A stretch of DNA of 64,000 bases from Lentibacillus cibarius (GCF_005887555.1 NZ_VCIA01000001.1:868001-932000), one strand, 5' to 3'; shown: positions 33,014-43,694, counted from the first letter of the stretch. Notes: generated from the sequence alone by a model not told the origin. Numbers and translations: made by a program.

Positions 33014-35056
33014 ATGCGTATTGTTTCAAAACAAGAATCAATTGTAGAAAATTTTCATGGTGTTGACGTTGCCGACCCTTACCGGTGGCTTGAGGATGCT
33101 GAAACGGCTGAGACAAAAGAATGGACAGAAGCACAAAACCTTCGTACAAGGGACTACCTTGACAGCTATCCTGAGAGACAAAAACTTAAAGAAAGATTGT
33201 CAACTTTAATGAATTACCCTAAATATTCAGCACCACAAAAACACGGTGCCTATTACTACTTCCATAAAAACGATGGATTACAAAATCAGCCTGTATTTTA
33301 CAGGAGCAAGTCCATAAATGAACCTGTTGAAATGGAAGTTGTCATTGATCCGAATAAACTCAATAACAATGGTACTGCCGCTATTACTAATATTAGTTTT
33401 AGCCAGAGCGGATCTATGCTTGCTTATGGTGTCTCCTACAATGGAAGTGACTGGCAAGAAGTTAAAATTAAAAACTTGCAAACGATGGAAGATCTCCCCG
33501 AAGTCTTAGAGTGGTGCAAATTTAGTAATATCGCATGGAGCGAAGATGACAGCGGATTTTACTATAACCGTTATCCAGAGCAACATTTTTTTACTGATGA
33601 AAGCTTTTATAACAGTGTTTACTGGCACACACTGGGAACCCTACAATCCGAAGACATACTTATCCACGAGGACAGGAATAACAAAGAACTGTCTTTTCTT
33701 CCAGTATTATCGGATGATAATCAATATCTCATTCTAAAGGTATATAATGGTACTGAACCGAAGAGCAGAATTTTTTACCGGAGCGTGGACAGTGACGGGG
33801 AATTCGTTCGCCTAATCAATGATGGAGAAGATTATTTTTCGTTCATCGGTAATGACGACGACACATTTTACATTTATACCAATAATAAGGCGCCAAAAGG
33901 AAGACTCATCGCTGTTGATTTGAAACAGCCGGATAGAGAGCATTGGCAGACGGTGATTCCTGAAACGAACAATACATTATCGATGATTAAGCTTAAACAG
34001 GGGCACTTTATCGTCGCTTATCTGCAAAGCGCATACGACGAGCTAAAAGTTTTCGATAAAAAGGGCAATCTGAAAAAGAAACCGTCTCTCCCTTCATATA
34101 TCACCATAACCGATATACAGGGGAAAAATGATGGAGAAGAACTATTTATTCAATATACATCCTATCTCCATCCTCCTAAAACGGTAAAATATGTACTGGA
34201 AGACGACCAAATGGAAGAATGTCTGAAATCAGATGCACCAATCCAGTCCAATCAATTCGAAACAAAACAGGTTTTCTACCGTTCAAAAGACGGTACAGAG
34301 ATCCCGATGTTTATTACACATAAAAAAGGACTAAAGCTTGATGGTAATAACCCGACACTTCTCTTTGGCTATGGCGGATACAACATTAGCTTAACACCTT
34401 CTTTTTCCCCATCACAGATGCTGTGGATGGAGAATGGTGGCGTTTATGTCGTTGCCAATCTGCGAGGTGGTGGTGAGTTTGGCGAGAACTGGCATTTAGC
34501 CGGAATACTTAAGAAGAAACAAAATGTTTTTGACGATTTCATTGCAGCTGCAGAATGGTTAATCGATAACAACTATACCAGCTCGCAAAAGCTTGCAATC
34601 ATGGGAGGAAGTAACGGTGGACTGCTAGTTGGTGCATGTATTACACAACGGCCAGAATTGTTCGGTGCAGCTTTATGCCTTGTCCCGGTTACCGATATGC
34701 TGCGATTTCACCGGTTTACTGTCGGCCGTTTCTGGACTACAGAATTCGGCAATGCGGAAGAAAACCCTGATCATTTCAAATTCATGTATGAATATTCGCC
34801 GCTGCATAACGTAAAAGATGGTGTGGAATACCCTCCTACACTTATTACAACAGCCGATACGGATGATAGAGTTGTTCCTTTACACGCCAAAAAATTTACG
34901 GCAACGTTGCAGGAAGCACAATCCGGGGACAATCCAATTCTTTTGCGAGTTGAAAAAAATGCCGGCCATGGTATGGGAAAACCCACATCTAAAATAATTG
35001 AAGAGCAAACAGATTTGTATACTTTTTTGTTTAAGCAATTCGGGATATTTGTTTAA
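33014..35056 (+). CDS. prolyl oligopeptidase (S9A family)
   Basis: 680 residues, the normal length for the family. An N-terminal helix (DVADPYRWLEDAE), a seven-bladed beta-propeller (about 70-400), and a C-terminal alpha/beta hydrolase with nucleophile Ser in GGSNGGLL (near 533), Asp in TADTDDRV (near 617) and His in NAGHGMGKP (near 651). It cleaves after proline in peptides shorter than about 30 residues. There is no signal peptide, so it acts on imported peptides in the cytoplasm. This fits the neighbouring peptide transporter. AAGGAGG lies 8 nt before ATG 33014. Confidence 0.95.
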   Translation: MRIVSKQESIVENFHGVDVADPYRWLEDAETAETKEWTEAQNLRTRDYLDSYPERQKLKERLSTLMNYPKYSAPQKHGAYYYFHKNDGLQNQPVFYRSKSINEPVEMEVVIDPNKLNNNGTAAITNISFSQSGSMLAYGVSYNGSDWQEVKIKNLQTMEDLPEVLEWCKFSNIAWSEDDSGFYYNRYPEQHFFTDESFYNSVYWHTLGTLQSEDILIHEDRNNKELSFLPVLSDDNQYLILKVYNGTEPKSRIFYRSVDSDGEFVRLINDGEDYFSFIGNDDDTFYIYTNNKAPKGRLIAVDLKQPDREHWQTVIPETNNTLSMIKLKQGHFIVAYLQSAYDELKVFDKKGNLKKKPSLPSYITITDIQGKNDGEELFIQYTSYLHPPKTVKYVLEDDQMEECLKSDAPIQSNQFETKQVFYRSKDGTEIPMFITHKKGLKLDGNNPTLLFGYGGYNISLTPSFSPSQMLWMENGGVYVVANLRGGGEFGENWHLAGILKKKQNVFDDFIAAAEWLIDNNYTSSQKLAIMGGSNGGLLVGACITQRPELFGAALCLVPVTDMLRFHRFTVGRFWTTEFGNAEENPDHFKFMYEYSPLHNVKDGVEYPPTLITTADTDDRVVPLHAKKFTATLQEAQSGDNPILLRVEKNAGHGMGKPTSKIIEEQTDLYTFLFKQFGIFV

Positions 35057-35076
35057 CAATTGCTCCATTTTTAAGT

Positions 35077-35114
35077 AGGAATGTCGATAGTACAATTACC
35101 GACATTCCTTTTTG
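35077..35114. terminator. Rho-independent terminator after prolyl oligopeptidase
   Basis: AGGAATGTCG ... CGACATTCCTTTTTG forms a 10-bp stem followed by a T run, 20 nt after the stop codon. It separates the plus-strand peptidase from the convergent opp/peptidase operon. Confidence 0.85.
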
Positions 35115-35204
35115 CTATTGATTAATAAAATACGTACATTATCTTATCTAAATGAAATGGACATTTACGTAAAATAAGGTATCTTCAGATTTTCATAGTC
35201 AATA

Positions 35205-36281
35205 CTAAATAATTACCAGCTCTTTCGTCGATGGTGTTAACACTTCACATCCACCCTCAGTTATTAACAGCACGTCTTCTACACGCGCACCGCCTAAATC
35301 TGGAATGTAAATGCCGGGCTCAACAGTTACTGTCATTCCTGCCTTAAGTTCTTTTTCTTTCATAACAGAAAAGAGAGGCTTTTCATGCACTTCTAAGCCG
35401 ATGCCATGACCAGTTCCTGTACCGGATTGTTCATTATATCCTGTTTTCATCAAGTGCTTCCGCATTAACCAATCAACGTCTTGATCGCTGATTCCCGCCT
35501 TTATATTCCTTACACAATTTTTGAATGATTTCAAAACGATCTCCTGTATTTCCTTTATTTTGGAATCCGGCTCACCTAGAGAGACAGTTCTGGATATATC
35601 TGCCCAATAACTCTGGTAATTGGCACCAAAATCTATCGTAATCATTTCTCCTTTTTCTATTTTCTTATCACTGGCCCGGCCATGTGGCATTGATGAACGA
35701 ACCCCTGATGCAACAATGGGAGGAAAGCCAGTAGTTGTACCGCCATTTTTTTTAATAAAAGATTGGAGCTCTTCGGATACATCCATCTCTGTCATTCCTG
35801 GATGGATATATTCAAGTATGTGTAAATAGGCTTGGTCGGTTATGTGCGATGCAGTTTTAAGCTTCGTAAGCTCTGCTTCAGATTTAATCATGCGCAAATC
35901 TTCAATAAGGTCAAAGGTAGGTATTAATTCCGTATGCATCAGCTCTTTCACTTTGCAATAAGCACCATAGTTAAGGTGCTGCTGTTCAAAGCCTAATCGA
36001 TTTATTCCCAATGCATTTACTTGTTTGGCAACTTCCGTGAAAATTTTATCTTTATGTCCAGTATGTTCTGCATGCAGAATAACATCAAAATCCGTCTGTA
36101 TTTTTGCCTGCTCCACATATCGATAGTCAGTAATGAGTATTTTTTCATTTTTGGTTATCAGTAGAACTCCATTGCTTCCAGTAAAACCGGAAAGATATCT
36201 TCTGTTCCAGGCCCCCGTAATCATTAATCCATCGAATTCTTCAGTATTCAATTTACTTTGTGTTCTTCGGATATTAGACAT
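35205..36281 (-). CDS. M24-family Xaa-Pro peptidase
   Basis: 358 residues with a creatinase-like N-terminal domain and a C-terminal pita-bread metallopeptidase domain. All five metal ligands are visible: Asp in ITIDFGA, Asp in WADISRT, His in GTGHGIG, Glu in VEPGIY and Glu in ARVEDV. Xaa-Pro dipeptidases and aminopeptidases of this family release the residue before proline. It is the last gene of the opp operon, 140 nt after the DUF3899-type gene. ATG 36281 follows GGGAGGATAAC. Confidence 0.9.
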   Translation of the reverse strand: MSNIRRTQSKLNTEEFDGLMITGAWNRRYLSGFTGSNGVLLITKNEKILITDYRYVEQAKIQTDFDVILHAEHTGHKDKIFTEVAKQVNALGINRLGFEQQHLNYGAYCKVKELMHTELIPTFDLIEDLRMIKSEAELTKLKTASHITDQAYLHILEYIHPGMTEMDVSEELQSFIKKNGGTTTGFPPIVASGVRSSMPHGRASDKKIEKGEMITIDFGANYQSYWADISRTVSLGEPDSKIKEIQEIVLKSFKNCVRNIKAGISDQDVDWLMRKHLMKTGYNEQSGTGTGHGIGLEVHEKPLFSVMKEKELKAGMTVTVEPGIYIPDLGGARVEDVLLITEGGCEVLTPSTKELVII

Positions 36282-36418
36282 TGTTATCCTCCCTATATTA
36301 GTTTTCTTAAAAGTTCTCCTATTTTCTTTGACTTTTTCTTACCCCCTACCCGACAGTCACTCATGTAATGCTATACTTTCACCGCTGAAAAAACAGGGGT
36401 TATCCCAGTAGATCCTTA

Positions 36419-36775
36419 TTAATAATAAAAAAAATATGATGAAACAGTTGATGTAATTAAAATGAACAAACCAAACAACAATAACTTAGTGCCAATGGAA
36501 CTTTTTAACGGGGCTATATCATTTGTTACTCTTTCCTCCTCAAGTTCCGACACATAGTTTTCTATCTTGGAGCTTTTTTTAAAAAATAGTCGAAAGCTAT
36601 TAATAGTATTTTTAAATACATTATTTTCTATCAGCCAGAAAACGCCCCCTATCATAAAACATAGTAAACCGAAAAGGAAGAATTTATCCCAGAATACTAC
36701 ATTCACTGTTCCTGTCATTGTAAGCATTAGAAGAATCACAAAGACTATAGGTAGTAACCACTTATTTATTTTCAT
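36419..36775 (-). CDS. small membrane protein, DUF3899-like
   Basis: About 118 residues with two hydrophobic helices near the N-terminus (about 6-26 and 32-50), a charged middle and one at the C-terminus (about 97-116). It resembles DUF3899 proteins of Bacilli, which have no known function and are often beside oligopeptide transporters. It lies in the opp operon, 21 nt after oppDF. ATG 36775 is chosen because AAAGGTG lies about 7 nt upstream; the frame extends three codons further. Confidence 0.65.
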   Translation of the reverse strand: MKINKWLLPIVFVILLMLTMTGTVNVVFWDKFFLFGLLCFMIGGVFWLIENNVFKNTINSFRLFFKKSSKIENYVSELEEERVTNDIAPLKSSIGTKLLLFGLFILITSTVSSYFFYY

Positions 36776-36796
36776 TGCCATCACCTTTTAGAAAAA

Positions 36797-38779
36797 TCAC
36801 GTAGGTATGATTGTTTCATTATTCTGTTGTTTAAGTTTCTTGTATTCCAACTCTGTACATGCTACCCAGTGATTTTTCTTAACTTGTCGTAGAGTTGAAC
36901 TATCAAGTTCGCCCTCCCACTTTGAAACACTATTGCCAGCCTTTTTCTTTTCTGTATCTGGATCAGGCAATGGTATTGCATCAAGAAGAGATTTCGTATA
37001 GCCATGTAGAGGATTTCTATACAGTTCATCACTATCGGCTATTTCAACTAGTTTTCCTTGGTACATCACACCAATTTTATCACTGATATGTTTCACCATG
37101 GATAAATCATGTGCGATAAACAAAAAAGTAAGTCCTTTTTCCTTCTGCAGTTTCCTCATTAAATTAATAATTTGTGCTTGAATAGAAACATCAAGTGCGG
37201 AAATGGGTTCGTCGGCAATAATGAATTCTGGCTCCACTGCTAATGCTCTGGCTATTCCAATACGTTGACGCTGTCCACCACTAAACTCGTGAGGGTATCG
37301 ACTTGAATGCTCCTTTTGTAATCCCACCGTTTCCAGTAATTCATAAACTTTTGTAAGCCGCTCTTTTTTATTGTGGTATAAACCGTGTATATCTAGACCC
37401 TCAGCGATAATATCGGAAACCGTCCATCTTGGATTGAGAGAGGAATATGGGTCTTGAAATATCATTTGTATTTCTTTATTTAAGTCACTTTTACTTTTTT
37501 GCTTAATGTCAGCTCCTTTGAATAAAATTTGACCAGAAGTAGCATTATATAATTGTACCAACGTCCTTCCAGTGGTTGACTTACCACATCCTGACTCACC
37601 TACAAGCCCAAATACCTCCCCTTTACAAATATCAAATGTTATACCATCAACTGCTTTAACACTACTTCTTCTTCCTGTTTTGAAATGCTGTTTGAGTTCT
37701 TTTACTTCTAAAATTTTTTCAGTAGAAACGGTTGGCTTGGTACCATAATTAGTTGTATCTTCCCGATTACCCAACTGCTGTTGATAGAACTCCTTTGCCT
37801 TTTTGGATGCTTTTTCATGCATTAACCAGGTTGCGACAAAGTGTGTATCCGATACCTCAAAAAATGGTGGTTCATAAAGATAGTCAATTTTCAACGCATG
37901 TTTGTTGCGTTCTGCAAAGGCATCCCCCGCTGGAGGAACCATGAGATTTGGGGGTGAACCTGGGATGGTTGCCAATTCATCCTGTATTTTGGATAAATTT
38001 GGCATTGCATTTAGCAAACCAATAGTATAGGGGTGTTTTGGATTATAAAAAATCTCTTCAGCTTTCCCTATCTCCACAATTTTCCCAGCATACATAACTG
38101 CTACTCGATCTGCTATATTTGCAACAACTCCCAAATCATGTGTAATAAATATAATGGATGTGCCTAGCCGTTGTTGAATATCTTTAAGTAAATCGAGTAC
38201 TTGAGCCTGTACCGTTACATCAAGTGCAGTCGTAGGTTCGTCAGCTATTAATATATCCGGGTTGCATGCTAGCGCCATAGCAATTACCACTCTTTGTTGC
38301 ATACCGCCTGAAAATTGGTGCGGATAATGATTGATTCGATTGGCAGCATCATGAATTCCCACTAGTTCCAATAATTCAATTGCCTTTTTTGAAGCAACAC
38401 CTCTTGATACATTCTGATGTGCTATCATTCCTTCTATTATTTGCTTTTTTACAGGCATTGTTGGATTCAGTGAAGTCATAGGATCTTGAAAAATAATTGA
38501 TATTTCCGATCCCCTTATTTTACGAATTTCTTTTTTAGATAGGTTTCCAACATTCTTATTTTTATAATGTATGTTACCACTGGTTATTTTACCAGGAGGA
38601 CTTGGAATTAACCCTATTAAGCTTTTAGACATAACAGATTTACCTGACCCTGACTCTCCAACCACAGCTAATGTTTCACCTTTATATAAATCAAAGGAAA
38701 TTCCTCTTACTGCTTTCACTTCCCCCTCGTACGTATCAAACGAGACACTTAAATCCTCTACCGACAGTACTTTATCCAA
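36797..38779 (-). CDS. oligopeptide ABC transporter, fused OppD-OppF ATPase
   Basis: About 660 residues carrying two complete ABC ATPase domains. Domain 1 (about 5-320): Walker A GESGSGKS, signature FSGGMQQRV, Walker B ILIADEP, with an OppD-type tail [15 protein letters not shown]. Domain 2 (about 350-620): [24 protein letters not shown]. Usually OppD and OppF are separate proteins; here one polypeptide supplies both. TTG 38779 lies 5 nt after AGGGGTGG; GTG 38788 is an alternative. It powers the permease encoded just upstream. Confidence 0.92.
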   Translation of the reverse strand: MDKVLSVEDLSVSFDTYEGEVKAVRGISFDLYKGETLAVVGESGSGKSVMSKSLIGLIPSPPGKITSGNIHYKNKNVGNLSKKEIRKIRGSEISIIFQDPMTSLNPTMPVKKQIIEGMIAHQNVSRGVASKKAIELLELVGIHDAANRINHYPHQFSGGMQQRVVIAMALACNPDILIADEPTTALDVTVQAQVLDLLKDIQQRLGTSIIFITHDLGVVANIADRVAVMYAGKIVEIGKAEEIFYNPKHPYTIGLLNAMPNLSKIQDELATIPGSPPNLMVPPAGDAFAERNKHALKIDYLYEPPFFEVSDTHFVATWLMHEKASKKAKEFYQQQLGNREDTTNYGTKPTVSTEKILEVKELKQHFKTGRRSSVKAVDGITFDICKGEVFGLVGESGCGKSTTGRTLVQLYNATSGQILFKGADIKQKSKSDLNKEIQMIFQDPYSSLNPRWTVSDIIAEGLDIHGLYHNKKERLTKVYELLETVGLQKEHSSRYPHEFSGGQRQRIGIARALAVEPEFIIADEPISALDVSIQAQIINLMRKLQKEKGLTFLFIAHDLSMVKHISDKIGVMYQGKLVEIADSDELYRNPLHGYTKSLLDAIPLPDPDTEKKKAGNSVSKWEGELDSSTLRQVKKNHWVACTELEYKKLKQQNNETIIPT

Positions 38780-38790
38780 AATGACCACCC

Positions 38791-39807
38791 CTATTTTTTC
38801 ATTTTAGGATCAAATGCGTCACGCAAACCGTCACCTACAAGATTGAAACTAACCATAATTAAACTGATAACTATTGAGGAAAATAACAAAGAATGCGGAT
38901 AGATTTTCAATAATTTAAATCCATCATTAACAATCGTACCTAATGATGCTGCAGGTGGTTGAATTCCCAAACCTATAAAACTAAGAAAAGCCTCTGTAAA
39001 AATCGCATTTGGAATTGTGAACATTGTCGTAATAATAATCGGTCCAAGGGAGTTAGGTATTAAATGTCCCCATAGCAGCCGCCTGTCCTTAGCTCCCAAA
39101 GTCCTAGATGCCAAAACAAATTCTTGACCTTTTAACTTTAATACCTGACCACGGATAATCCTTGCCATATTCACCCATCCGGTAATTACCATAGCTAAGG
39201 TAATGGACATTATGCCGGGCTTTAAAATTAATATGAGTAATATAACCACAATTAAATTAGGTACACCCACTAAAATCTCTATTATTCTTTGCATAACATT
39301 ATCGACTTTTCCACCGTAAAACGCCGATATACTACCATATGCAACGCCAATTATTAAATCCAGTAGAGCAGCTAAAAACGCAATATACAATGATATCCGT
39401 GTCCCTTGCCATATTCTTGTCCACACATCTCTACCCAATTCATCCGTTCCAAACCAAAAATAGCCTTCTATATTTTTAAGTTCATATTGGTCCTGCCCCC
39501 GGATATCTACGCCATCAAAACCAAGGAATGATATATCTTCTAATAACGGAACTTTAGGAGGAAGATTGTTCCGTGAGAGATTTTGCTCTTTATACCCATA
39601 GTCGTTCATAATCGGACCAAAAATAGCCAACAAGACAATAACAGTAATAAGTATTATTCCAACTATAGCACCTTTATTTTTTTTCAACCGTAACCAAGAA
39701 TCCTTCCAATAGGTGGCTGGTGGACGTTTTATTTTTTCAACATTCGTATGATTTTGCTCCGCCTCCTCAAATAATTCATCAGTCAATTTATTATCAGGTA
39801 CGCCCAT
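38791..39807 (-). CDS. oligopeptide ABC transporter permease OppC
   Basis: About 338 residues: a soluble N-terminal tail, one TM (about 43-63), an extracellular loop, then a BPD_transp_1 permease domain with the EAA-type loop (ILVGVPNLIVVI, RTLGAKDRRLLWGHLIPN). This is the OppC/DppC architecture. The start is moved 20 codons in from the longest frame to ATG 39807, directly after GGGAGGTGGAAAAG, so it overlaps oppB by 14 nt. Confidence 0.92.
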   Translation of the reverse strand: MGVPDNKLTDELFEEAEQNHTNVEKIKRPPATYWKDSWLRLKKNKGAIVGIILITVIVLLAIFGPIMNDYGYKEQNLSRNNLPPKVPLLEDISFLGFDGVDIRGQDQYELKNIEGYFWFGTDELGRDVWTRIWQGTRISLYIAFLAALLDLIIGVAYGSISAFYGGKVDNVMQRIIEILVGVPNLIVVILLILILKPGIMSITLAMVITGWVNMARIIRGQVLKLKGQEFVLASRTLGAKDRRLLWGHLIPNSLGPIIITTMFTIPNAIFTEAFLSFIGLGIQPPAASLGTIVNDGFKLLKIYPHSLLFSSIVISLIMVSFNLVGDGLRDAFDPKMKK

Positions 39808-40732
39808 CTTTTCCACCTCCCGAAAGTCTAATTCGTGGATCGATAACACCATATAACAAATCAACAATAAAGATTACAGTTATAAACAAAATACTGAAAA
39901 ATAACGTCACACCCATGATAACAGGATAATCATTAGTCATTATTGACTTAACAAATTGCTCTCCTAAACCTGGGATACTGAATATTTTTTCAACTACTAA
40001 AGTTCCGGTCGTCAGATGTACAATTAAAGGACCTAGTATCGTGATAATGGGGATCATCGCATTTCTCAGTCCATGCTTTATCACAACTGACGAGTCTCGT
40101 ATCCCCTTAGACCTTGCAGTGTTAATATATTCCTGTCCAAGTACCTCAAGCATTTCAGTTCTCATAAATCGCGCAATTGTTGCCACCACAAAGGCTGCTA
40201 ACGATATGGTTGGTAAAATGGAATACTCCAAACCTTCCCAAAATGCTACGGGCAGCCACTGTAACCTTACTCCAACCCAATATTGAAGAATTCCAGCAAA
40301 TACAAAATTAGGTATTGATAAACCAAGAACAGCTAAAACCATCGATCCATAATCAATAAACGTATTATGTTTTAGCGCTGCAATAATTCCTAGCAATAAA
40401 CCTATAACTGTTCCAACAATTAAAGATTGCGCCCCCAATAATGCTGATGCGCCTATTCTTTCTGATATAATATCTGTAACCGGCCTTCCATCAAATTGAA
40501 ATGAAACGCCAAAGTCCCCTTGAATAATATTCCCTAAATATTTTACATATTGGATGGCAACGGGGTCATCTAAACCATATCTTTCATACATGATTTCTTT
40601 TTGAACGTCTGTCATTCTTTGATCATTAAATGGTGATCCTGGTAACGTTTGCATCAAAAAAAATGTGAATGTAACGATTAAAAGAAATGTGAAAACCATA
40701 TACCCGAGCCGACTTACAATATACTTTTTCAT
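39794..40732 (-). CDS. oligopeptide ABC transporter permease OppB
   Basis: 312 residues, six TM helices. It opens MKKYIVSRLGYMVFTFLLIV and has LPGSPF, the typical OppB/DppB start, and the cytoplasmic loop TARSKGIRDSSVVIKHGLRNA that contacts the ATPase. With OppC it forms the channel for peptides delivered by the binding protein. ATG 40732 is preceded by AGAGGTG. Confidence 0.93.
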   Translation of the reverse strand: MKKYIVSRLGYMVFTFLLIVTFTFFLMQTLPGSPFNDQRMTDVQKEIMYERYGLDDPVAIQYVKYLGNIIQGDFGVSFQFDGRPVTDIISERIGASALLGAQSLIVGTVIGLLLGIIAALKHNTFIDYGSMVLAVLGLSIPNFVFAGILQYWVGVRLQWLPVAFWEGLEYSILPTISLAAFVVATIARFMRTEMLEVLGQEYINTARSKGIRDSSVVIKHGLRNAMIPIITILGPLIVHLTTGTLVVEKIFSIPGLGEQFVKSIMTNDYPVIMGVTLFFSILFITVIFIVDLLYGVIDPRIRLSGGGKDGRT

Positions 40733-40790
40733 ACGAACACCTCTAGTATAGTTTCAAGTATTTCTTTTTGCTTTATAGCAGTTAAGAACT

Positions 40791-40822
40791 GTATCTTCTT
40801 ATCAAAAAAGATAAGAAGATAC
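40791..40822 (-). promoter_or_regulatory. perfect 13-bp hairpin between oppA and oppB
   Basis: GTATCTTCTTATC and GATAAGAAGATAC pair around a 6-nt A/T loop. On the minus strand there is no T run after the stem, so it is probably a 3'-end stabiliser or partial attenuator. This is common after binding-protein genes, which are needed in excess over permease. Confidence 0.6.
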
Positions 40823-40833
40823 TTTCAACTTAA

Positions 40834-42495
40834 CTATTTCTTAACTTTCACCCATTTATAGGTATACGTGTTGTTAGAATGAGCCACAAAATCTTTAACA
40901 TAAGGTTTTATTAATTTGGCGGAGCCTGCTTGATACATTGGCGATATAGCTGCCTCTTCTTCAATAAGAATACGTTCCGCCTCTTGCAGATCCTTAAATC
41001 GCTTTTCAATATCTGAGAAGTCGGTTTGAGCTTTCTTCACTAGCTTGTCGTACTTTTCATTTCTAAAATTCTGCCAGTTATATGGTCCATCTGAAAGAAA
41101 AAGAGACAAAAATTCTACCGGATCTTTAACATCATTCCTCCATCCAGAGTGAGAAACATCGTAATCAAGTTTTTCCTCTAGCGCAATTTTTTGTTTGTTT
41201 GGCTGCTGATTAATAGTGATTGATAACCCAGGCAGGTTCTTTTCCCATTGATTTTTAATATATTCCGCAACAGACTTTCGCTGGCCATCATCATAGCTTA
41301 GTAATTCTAGCGATACTTTACTAACTCCCAGTTCATCCATTCCTTGTTTAAATAATTCCTGTGCTTTTTCAACTTCTGTCGTATTAAAATTACCATATTT
41401 CTCCCGGAAGTCTTCACCAGATGATGATTCGGTGAAATTATAAGGAACTAGATAGTGCGCAGGCTTTGACCCATTTTTAAGAATTACCTCTGTTGCTTGC
41501 TTTTTATCCCATGCCATATCAAGTGCTTTTCGGATTTTTACATTACTTAAAAATTTATTTTTCTGGTTGAATCGTAAGAAATAAACCTCTGACATAACAG
41601 ATGTTGCAAATTCTTTATTATCTTTATATACATCAACAAATTCAGAAGATAGATTGGCAACATCAATAGTATTTGATTCATATAAATTAACTGCAGTAGA
41701 TGTATCCTTTGCTACTTTATAATTAATTTCATCTGTTTTAACTGTTTTGGAATCCCAATAAGCCTTATTTTTCTCCAAAACCCAACCTTGTCCGTGATTC
41801 CACGATTTTAATGTGAATGGTCCATTAAAGACTAAATTTTCTACTTCTAGTGCGTAATCCTCTCCCTGCTCCTCTACAAACTTTTTATTTTGTGGGTAAA
41901 AAACAGGGTTAGTTAGTAATTCGATAAAGTACGGAACTTTATTCTCCAATGTAACTTCTAATGTTTTTTTATCTAATGCCTTAACACCAAGCTGATCAAC
42001 CTTTCCATACTTAACGTCATCCGGATTCTGAATTTCGGAAGCATTTTTAATTGGTGACATTAAATAGGCATGTGGTGAGAATGTGTCTGGATGAAGTGCC
42101 TTTTTCCATGCATAAATAAAATCATTTGCCGTAACAGAATCCCCATTTGACCATTGCGCATCTTCTCTAAGATCAAATGTGAAGACCTTACCATTCTCAC
42201 TGGTTTCATAACCACTTGCTATACCTTCAGTTGGTTTATCATCTTTTCCGATTCTGTAAAGCCCCTCAAAAATGTTCTGAATTATAGTTTGCGAGAGACC
42301 ATCCATCGTTCCATTTGTTTTTAACGTAGGAATCTCACCAGTAGTAGCAAGATACAAGGTACTTTGTGATTCCGCGGCATCGCCTTCCTTTTGATTGGAA
42401 TCATTCACTGATTCATACCCTCCCCCATAACAACCTGTCAGGAGTACTATACCTGCAAGTATGACCCAAACAGAAACCACTTTTTTTACAACCAT
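40834..42495 (-). CDS. oligopeptide-binding lipoprotein OppA (SBP family 5)
   Basis: About 553 residues with a lipoprotein signal (LLTGC, Cys22 lipidated) and an Asp/Glu/Ser-rich linker, then a family 5 solute-binding domain: GLYRIGKDDKPTEGIASGYE, WSNGDSVTANDFIYAWKKAL, the FNGPFTLKSW block. It captures peptides outside the membrane and passes them to OppBC. ATG 42495 is chosen 6 nt after GGAGGAAAG; the longest frame starts 14 codons earlier. Given its operon it may favour proline-rich peptides (inference). Confidence 0.93.
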   Translation of the reverse strand: MVVKKVVSVWVILAGIVLLTGCYGGGYESVNDSNQKEGDAAESQSTLYLATTGEIPTLKTNGTMDGLSQTIIQNIFEGLYRIGKDDKPTEGIASGYETSENGKVFTFDLREDAQWSNGDSVTANDFIYAWKKALHPDTFSPHAYLMSPIKNASEIQNPDDVKYGKVDQLGVKALDKKTLEVTLENKVPYFIELLTNPVFYPQNKKFVEEQGEDYALEVENLVFNGPFTLKSWNHGQGWVLEKNKAYWDSKTVKTDEINYKVAKDTSTAVNLYESNTIDVANLSSEFVDVYKDNKEFATSVMSEVYFLRFNQKNKFLSNVKIRKALDMAWDKKQATEVILKNGSKPAHYLVPYNFTESSSGEDFREKYGNFNTTEVEKAQELFKQGMDELGVSKVSLELLSYDDGQRKSVAEYIKNQWEKNLPGLSITINQQPNKQKIALEEKLDYDVSHSGWRNDVKDPVEFLSLFLSDGPYNWQNFRNEKYDKLVKKAQTDFSDIEKRFKDLQEAERILIEEEAAISPMYQAGSAKLIKPYVKDFVAHSNNTYTYKWVKVKK

Positions 42496-42597
42496 AGACT
42501 TTCCTCCATTCCATATTTGATAAAGATGCCTATACATTTTTAAATCAAAATGTATAAAACTTTAGACACCAACTTCTTTTGAATATAGAACCAGTCA

Positions 42598-43599
42598 TTA
42601 CAACAAAAACCCTTCCGGCATTGCGTCTCTCGCATCGATTACAAATTGATGAAAACCAGTAATTTCAGCTGTGCCAGCGACTTTCGGAACAATTGCATCA
42701 TAGTGTTGTACTTTTGATTCCCGGAGCACTTCACTTTGAAAAACGCCACCCGTAATGCTCTCATGTAAAAAGGCTTCCCCTTTATCCAATTCACCTCTTG
42801 CAAATAGCGTTGCAGCTCGTGCGCTTGTTCCAGTTCCACATGGCGAACGGTCGATTTGATGATCAGCAAAAATCGTCACGTTTTTTAAGTCAGCGCTTTC
42901 ATTAGATGGTTCACCAGAAAAAATCACACCATATATGTCTCTTAAATCTCCTTGAAGCGGATGCTGTACGTCTAAGTTCGCCTCAATATAATGTTTAATC
43001 TCCATCCCCAATGATTGCATTTGTGTTAAATCATTTTTGTTTAACTGTAAATTTAATTTGACACTGTCAACAATTGCATAAAAGGCCCCACCAAACGCGA
43101 TGTCAACAGGTACGGACTGTCCATTTACTTTTACAGGGTAATCTTTTTCATAAACGAACGAAGGAACATTTTCAAATGCGACACTGACTACTTTTTGCTC
43201 CTCACATGTTGCATAAGCAATTACTTCACCCGCAGGACTGTCAATAATGAACTTCCGGCGACCGTCTTGCACATCGAACTGCCCTGTTTCAACAACCATC
43301 GTAACAACCGCAATAATGCCATGCCCGCACATCGTACTCCAGCCTTCATTGTGTAAAAATAATACACCGAAGTCAGCGTGTTCTGACGCGGGTGGCGTAA
43401 TAATACAGCCGTACATCCCGTGATGGCCGCGGGGTTCATTCATCAGCGTTTTTCGCAGTCCATCCAAATGTTCCATACAATAAGCCCGTCGTTCCGGCTG
43501 TGTATTGCCTTTTATTGCAGGTAACCCACCGGTAATAATTCGTAATGGCTCACCTGCCACGTGTAAATCAACAGTTGAAATAAAACGATGAATATCCAA
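42598..43599 (-). CDS. proline racemase family enzyme (second active-site-intact copy)
   Basis: About 333 residues, both catalytic cysteines present: Cys91 in TMCGHGII and Cys254 in [11 protein letters not shown], at the same positions as in the enzyme at 26645. This indicates a racemase/epimerase; trans-3-hydroxyproline dehydratases usually have Thr at the second site. It leads the opp operon, so it may act on proline or hydroxyproline freed from imported peptides. TTG 43599 is chosen 3 nt after GGTGGAG; GTG 43608 is possible. A sigma-54 promoter lies 36 nt upstream. Confidence 0.87.
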   Translation of the reverse strand: MDIHRFISTVDLHVAGEPLRIITGGLPAIKGNTQPERRAYCMEHLDGLRKTLMNEPRGHHGMYGCIITPPASEHADFGVLFLHNEGWSTMCGHGIIAVVTMVVETGQFDVQDGRRKFIIDSPAGEVIAYATCEEQKVVSVAFENVPSFVYEKDYPVKVNGQSVPVDIAFGGAFYAIVDSVKLNLQLNKNDLTQMQSLGMEIKHYIEANLDVQHPLQGDLRDIYGVIFSGEPSNESADLKNVTIFADHQIDRSPCGTGTSARAATLFARGELDKGEAFLHESITGGVFQSEVLRESKVQHYDAIVPKVAGTAEITGFHQFVIDARDAMPEGFLL

Positions 43600-43634
43600 T
43601 TTCTCCACCCCCCAATCTTTTGCTATATATATCT

Positions 43635-43652
43635 TTGCAATTTTTGTGCCAA
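43635..43652 (-). promoter_or_regulatory. sigma-54 promoter of the racemase-opp operon
   Basis: Minus strand TTTGGCACAAAAATTGCAAA has GG and GC ten bases apart and perfect TGGCAC and TTGCA boxes, the best match in the window. It is divergent from and only about 25 bp away from a second -24/-12 promoter. Confidence 0.82.
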
Positions 43653-43677
43653 ATTACAATTTTACAAATATTTAAAG

Positions 43678-43694
43678 TGGTACAACTTTTGCAT
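43678..43694 (+). promoter_or_regulatory. sigma-54 promoter of the second Xaa-Pro peptidase
   Basis: GTGGTACAACTTTTGCATG: GG at 43679-43680, GC at 43691-43692, N10 spacing. A TATAAT lies just after it (43697-43702) but with no -35 box at 17 bp, so the sigma-54 reading is preferred. Confidence 0.65.

Noticed and set aside
36282..36418. possible sigma-54 promoter (GG-N10-GC) before the 35205 peptidase
   Set aside because: Spacing fits but neither TGGCA nor TTGC is present; the gene more likely belongs to the opp transcript.
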